The notes below the pieces were generated by a model that saw only the letters and a list, made by a program, of their open reading frames with translations, did not search any database and had not been told where the DNA came from. This document shows, one piece after another, positions 62,399 through 64,000 of a stretch of DNA of 64,000 nt. Source of the DNA: Neptuniibacter caesariensis (GTDB taxonomy: Bacteria > Pseudomonadota > Gammaproteobacteria > Pseudomonadales > Balneatricaceae); the NCBI RefSeq assembly GCF_000153345.1, contig NZ_CH724125.1:980816-1044815 (forward strand), given 5' to 3'. Within the stretch, counting starts at the first letter, position 1; each line of letters begins with the position of its first letter. Made by a program: the position numbers and the translations under genes.

Positions 62399-62420
62399 AC
62401 GGCCAATAGGCCGTTTTTTT
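62397..62420 (+). terminator. Intrinsic terminator after DUF3106
   Basis: AAACGGCC and GGCCGTTT form an 8-bp stem with loop AATA followed by more T; the left arm starts inside the DUF3106 stop codon. Confidence 0.92.
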
Positions 62421-62493
62421 ATTCTTTTTGTCAACCAAACCTGTTCCATAGCGTTTTAGAAAGTAACAAACAATTAAATTAAGGGACAGAATA

Positions 62494-62814
62494 ATGAAAA
62501 TTCAATTGATCACTTCGCTGTTAGCGCTAAGCCTTACTTTTTCTGGATTTGCATCTGCCGACAAAGGGGATCGAGTTGAACGCCACCTTGATAAAAAAGG
62601 CGATCGTATCGAAAACCATTTGGATCGAAAGGGTGACCGCATCAATGATCGGCTGGATAGAAAATCAGAAATTGCTGCCAGCCAGGGCAAAGATAAGCTG
62701 GCGGCAAAACTAGACCGTAAAGGCGATCGCATTGATGCTCGACTGGACCAGAAAGGCAGCCGCATTGATGCTCGGCTTGATCGTAAAGGTGACCGTTATA
62801 ATCAAAACCATTGA
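62494..62814 (+). CDS. Exported hendecad-repeat protein (KGDR repeats)
   Basis: 106-aa exported protein (signal peptide about 1-22, ends ASA). The rest is a repeat of 11 residues, consensus KGDRI-x-x-x-LDR, at residues 24, 35 and 46, interrupted by a non-repeat segment (57-74), then again at 76, 87 and 98. Charged residues dominate, with Ile and Leu at fixed spacing, giving an amphipathic helix of hendecad type, as in LEA-like and apolipoprotein repeats. It is a single-gene unit between two terminators. Family not recognised. Confidence 0.8.
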   Translation: MKIQLITSLLALSLTFSGFASADKGDRVERHLDKKGDRIENHLDRKGDRINDRLDRKSEIAASQGKDKLAAKLDRKGDRIDARLDQKGSRIDARLDRKGDRYNQNH

Positions 62815-62833
62815 TGCACAGATACAATCTTCC

Positions 62834-62862
62834 AAGCCACGTTATCACGTGGCTTTTTTTGT
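62834..62862 (+). terminator. Intrinsic terminator after the hendecad-repeat gene
   Basis: AAGCCACGT and ACGTGGCTT form a perfect 9-bp stem with a 4-base loop followed by a run of T. Confidence 0.92.
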
Positions 62863-62972
62863 ACTCACACCTAGCGACTAGGGAACTTCTCCACAAACAT
62901 GTATACTGTTTAGATAACAGCACCTTATATAATTGATAATAATTAGATCGAGCCAGATTCGGAGTTTCTTGT

Positions 62973-63611
62973 ATGTCAGACGAACCATTTTTCCTTAAGG
63001 AAGAGAAAGAGAAACTGGGTCTGCAAAGAGGCAATGGACAGACTGAAGCTACGCTGGAACCTTTACAGTTAGGTAAGCGGGTTAAGGAGATACGACTTAG
63101 CCAGAACCTGACCCTCGAAGAAGCCAGCAAGTTAACAGGTCTTGCTCGCTCTACGCTTTCTAAGATAGAAAACGAACAGATTTCCCCAACGTTCAGTGCG
63201 GTAAATAAGCTTGTAAAGGGATTGGGCATCGACATTCCGCAGCTTTTTTCTCAACCGCGCCGGGGCGCTGGTGCAGGTGGTCGCCGTGATATTACTCGCG
63301 GTGGTGAAGGCCTGCCCCATCCAACACCAACCTACGAGCACGAACTACTAGCAACCCAGCTCAGCACCAAAAAGATGATTCCCTATCGTACAACCGTTAG
63401 GGCACGCACTTTTGACGAATATACTGACTGGGTCCGCCATGATGGCGAAGAGTTTCTGTTTGTACTTCGGGGTTCACTGCTTCTGTATACAGAGTTTTAT
63501 GAGCCACTTGAATTATTTGCCGGTGATTCCGCCTATTACGATTGTGAAATGGGCCACGCTTTGGTTTCTACCAGCGAAGAAGATGCAGAGGTAATCTGGG
63601 TTACCGCATAA
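62973..63611 (+). CDS. XRE-family transcriptional regulator with cupin domain
   Basis: 212-aa regulator: HTH_3 domain (about 31-85; LTLEEASKLTGLARSTLSKIE near 51-70, in part) and a C-terminal cupin_2 ligand-binding domain (about 130-210; EEFLFVLRGSLLLY near 163). HTH-cupin regulators of the PuuR/SutR type sense small metabolites. It is monocistronic, followed by a terminator. The target is unknown. Confidence 0.9.
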   Translation: MSDEPFFLKEEKEKLGLQRGNGQTEATLEPLQLGKRVKEIRLSQNLTLEEASKLTGLARSTLSKIENEQISPTFSAVNKLVKGLGIDIPQLFSQPRRGAGAGGRRDITRGGEGLPHPTPTYEHELLATQLSTKKMIPYRTTVRARTFDEYTDWVRHDGEEFLFVLRGSLLLYTEFYEPLELFAGDSAYYDCEMGHALVSTSEEDAEVIWVTA

Positions 63612-63686
63612 AAGTCATAGAGGCTGCATCATTCAGTTGATGCAAAAGCAAAGGATTCGGTTATACTGAAACTAACCTTCCTGAAC

Positions 63687-63739
63687 ACCGTCACATCTTC
63701 GTTTGTTCAAACAAACTTTTGCTGTGGCGGTTTTTTTTA
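63687..63739 (+). terminator. Two-tier terminator after the XRE-cupin gene
   Basis: ACCGTCACA pairs with TGTGGCGGT (one wobble) around an inner perfect hairpin GTTTGTT/AACAAAC, and eight T follow. It serves the regulator gene; the minus-strand gene to its right ends just before it. Confidence 0.8.
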
Positions 63740-63749
63740 TCTTATCAAG

Positions 63750-64000
63750 TTACCAGCCGTATCCTGCTAGCGCTATTCTATTCTCAGACTGCCAAAGCCC
63801 AGTTTTCTTCATCTGTTCAAGAGCCTCGCTCGAATGGGTGGCTATGGTTTCAAACAAAGAAAACACCTGATTAAGCTCGGCTAGCAGCGCACCTTCTTCT
63901 GGTTTAGTTAGCCATAACTCATAGGTGTCTAAAGCTAAAACAGAAGCCGTCTGCTGCTCAACGAAAGCACTCCATTCTTTAAAAAGCGCCCTATCGATCT
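63750..64000 (-). CDS. Unidentified protein, C-terminal 83 codons (partial)
   Basis: Open frame on the minus strand ending in TAA at 63750-63752 and running off the right edge without a stop. The visible 83 residues are soluble, helical and acidic with several Trp (LFKEWSAFVEQQ, TYELWLTKPEEG, TGLWQSENRIALAGYGW at the end). I do not recognise a family. Codon use resembles neighbouring genes and the frame ends just beyond a terminator, so it is probably a real gene whose 5' part lies outside the window. Confidence 0.6.
   Translation of the reverse strand, partial: IDRALFKEWSAFVEQQTASVLALDTYELWLTKPEEGALLAELNQVFSLFETIATHSSEALEQMKKTGLWQSENRIALAGYGW

Noticed and set aside
1-64000. tRNA, rRNA, CRISPR arrays, insertion sequences, integrases or phage genes
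   Set aside because: I looked for cloverleaf arms, regular direct repeats, terminal inverted repeats and transposase or integrase proteins, and saw none.

Overview
The window looks like chromosomal DNA of a free-living, aerobic marine gammaproteobacterium, probably of the Oceanospirillaceae type. This rests on the gene families present (EpmC, MaoP, SoxCDXYZAKB, large NAD-glutamate dehydrogenase, many LysR regulators, a CZB chemoreceptor) and on their arrangement; no rRNA or other taxonomic marker is present. Genes are tightly packed. I see no tRNA, rRNA, CRISPR array, insertion sequence, integrase or prophage gene.

Layout: (1) 0.1-3.7 kb: EamA exporter, CobW-type GTPase, then a small copper-delivery group (anchored unknown protein, SCO, PCuAC). 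(2) 3.7-12.8 kb: aromatic/quinone-type oxidoreductases (DODA-like dioxygenase, glutathionyl-hydroquinone reductase, DoxX, quinol monooxygenase, SDR, zinc-type ADH, NTF2-like protein) interleaved with four LysR regulators. (3) 12.9-18.8 kb: D-lactate dehydrogenase/Fe-S fusion, MscS channel, EpmC, a lipoprotein and a periplasmic binding-like protein. (4) 18.9-27.3 kb: a complete thiosulfate oxidation cluster soxC-D-X-Y-Z-A-K-B, all on the minus strand, preceded by a sigma54 enhancer-binding regulator. (5) 27.4-29.1 kb: LOG-family hydrolase and a soluble CZB chemoreceptor.

(6) 29.3-47.3 kb and again 54.3-58.4 kb: the most distinctive part, which reads as a light / photo-oxidative stress island. 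It holds FAD amine-oxidase-like proteins, folE plus folM (pterin synthesis), a UbiB-like kinase, glutathione peroxidase, and two divergent operons: rpoE-chrR-DUF523/1722-phrB-TIGR02450 on the minus strand and FAD oxidoreductase-DUF1365-Cfa/UfaM-DUF3429-Fe-S photolyase (cryB) on the plus strand. ChrR keeps all eight zinc ligands, in the same spacing I recall for the Rhodobacter singlet-oxygen sensor. A second operon, headed by a non-ECF sigma-70 factor (sigma-DUF2878-chalcone isomerase-like-DUF3833-SDR-NTF2-like), carries families that I recall travelling with the Cfa/DUF1365 genes in vibrios. Here it lies about 7 kb away, beyond an N-terminally short NAD-glutamate dehydrogenase and a chemoreceptor pair.

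(7) 58.5-64 kb: thiolase-like protein, lipoprotein M48 protease with PDZ, and an ECF sigma operon encoding a membrane DUF3619 protein (candidate anti-sigma), a 76-aa exported protein and a DUF3106 protein made of 18-residue LTPEQ repeats. These are followed by an exported hendecad-repeat protein, an XRE-cupin regulator and the 3' end of an unidentified gene running off the right edge.

Together the window couples inorganic sulfur oxidation with envelope/lipid remodelling and DNA photorepair under at least three dedicated sigma or sigma54-type regulators. Strongest leads: the split lipid/photorepair island with its two sigma factors, its pterin genes, two minus-strand terminators with no adjacent gene or with a long 3' tail, and the repeat proteins of the second ECF system.
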